Under the pieces are notes generated by a model, which worked only from the letters and a program-made list of their open reading frames with translations, made no database searches and was not told where the DNA came from. A DNA stretch of 64,000 bases from Emcibacter sp. (GTDB lineage Bacteria; Pseudomonadota; Alphaproteobacteria; Sphingomonadales; Emcibacteraceae). Positions within the stretch are counted from its first letter, which is position 1; every line of letters starts with the position of its first letter. Shown here piece by piece: positions 63,467 to 64,000 of this stretch. The position numbers and the translations under genes are program-made. Location of the stretch: assembly GCA_021774785.1 (NCBI GenBank), contig JAJFIQ010000019.1, positions 372,001 through 436,000 on the forward strand, in the 5' to 3' direction.

Positions 63467-64000
63467 CTACAAATCAGAAGACCGGTTTACATGCACCGTA
63501 AAACCGGCAGCGCGAAGTCCACTTAATATATCATCCAGATTTTGCCGGTCCCGGGTCTCCAATGTTACATTTGAGTATGTTTCTTTGGCAGGTAGCTCTG
63601 TAAATAGGCGGTGATGGGATACATCAATGATATTACCACCCAGATCACCAATGATTCTTGTGATGTTGGCTAACGCACCCGGCACATCCAGCAGTTCAAC
63701 ACGAAGACGGGTAATACGGCCTTCACGTACCAGCCCCCGCATAAGGAGGGAAGCCAGCAGGCGAGGGTCAATATTTCCGCCACTGAGGATCATGGCAACT
63801 TTTTTGCCCTTGAAAATTTCGGGATATGTGTTGATGGCGGCAAGTGGGGCTGCTCCGGCTCCCTCAGGAACCGTTTTTTCAATGGTCATTAACATACATA
63901 CGGCTTCTTCCAGTGCATCTTCACTGACGAGCAGAATATCATCCACCAGTTCTTTGCAAATTTTATAGGTTTTTTCACCAATATTTTTAACAGCGATTCC
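63467..64000 (-). CDS. ilvA: threonine ammonia-lyase, C-terminal part (partial)
   Basis: The gene enters from the right edge, so 177 C-terminal residues are seen. They contain IGEKTYKICKELVDDILLV, EKTVPEGAGAAPLAAI, KVAMILSGGNIDP and a C-terminal ACT domain beginning RITRLRVELLDVPGALANI. This is the pyridoxal phosphate-dependent enzyme making 2-oxobutyrate from threonine, probably the short form with one ACT domain. The first residues lie outside the window. Confidence 0.92.
   Translation of the reverse strand, partial: GIAVKNIGEKTYKICKELVDDILLVSEDALEEAVCMLMTIEKTVPEGAGAAPLAAINTYPEIFKGKKVAMILSGGNIDPRLLASLLMRGLVREGRITRLRVELLDVPGALANITRIIGDLGGNIIDVSHHRLFTELPAKETYSNVTLETRDRQNLDDILSGLRAAGFTVHVNRSSDL

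Noticed and set aside
1-64000. CRISPR arrays, insertion sequences or prophage genes.
   Set aside because: No regularly spaced repeats, transposase or phage-like genes were recognised on reading the window.

Overview
The window looks like chromosomal DNA of a free-living, aerobic, motile, probably marine alphaproteobacterium with moderate to low GC. This rests on gene content and gene order: moaB/slt/UDG next to ETF-QO/TPR/ispE; DUF2312, DUF1244, N-formylglutamate amidohydrolase and pyruvate kinase close together; a double cold-shock protein followed by DUF192; bpt; a three-gene pntAA-pntAB-pntB set; and an alphaproteobacterial-type MotB. An Emcibacterales/Kordiimonadales-like lineage is a guess that the sequence alone cannot settle. 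No phage, insertion sequence, CRISPR array or rRNA operon was seen. The only tRNA is tRNA-Pro(UGG).

Layout. 1-1410: end of an outer-membrane lipoprotein-sorting gene and a beta-barrel protein. 1412-5038: three tandem HD-GYP paralogues with degenerate receiver domains. 5161-8343: UDG/slt/moaB operon on the minus strand. 8560-9609: fatty acid desaturase. 10062-14314: ETF-QO, a TPR protein and ispE, preceded by a promoter with an overlapping dyad operator. 14415-20983: polysaccharide export (giant SLBB protein, YjbH) and a nucleotide-sugar dehydrogenase. 20980-22302: MATE transporter. 22548-25441: two-subunit 2-oxoacid:ferredoxin oxidoreductase. 25556-26972: ECF sigma, small membrane protein and CnrX/CpxP-like sensor. 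27064-31551: a HExxH protein, a histidine kinase broken by two frameshifts and an intact hybrid kinase. 31582-36298: pepF and transhydrogenase. 36455-37906: sigma-54 regulator. 37982-44713: small conserved genes, a beta-propeller, an exported M18 peptidase, pyruvate kinase, a HAD hydrolase and ribosomal protein L36. 44910-51000: HerA-type ATPase, chemoreceptor, TonB-C protein, tRNA-Pro, DUF192 and double cold-shock protein. 51397-64000: NhaB, IscU/NifU-like scaffold, lipoprotein acylase, TRAP transporter, Bpt, SLC13 permease, MotB and the end of threonine dehydratase.

How the genes fit together. Respiratory and redox functions recur (ETF-QO feeding ubiquinone, transhydrogenase for NADPH, KorAB using ferredoxin, NhaB and TRAP transport using ion gradients). 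Regulation is rich: a c-di-GMP phosphodiesterase-like cluster, an ECF/anti-sigma/sensor triad, two histidine kinases (one dead) and an orphan sigma-54 regulator. The parts least explained by known biology are the HD-GYP triplet with its metal-ligand substitution, the giant SLBB/YjbH pair, the ECF triad, and the kinase inactivated by a perfect 7-bp tandem duplication plus a 1-base loss.
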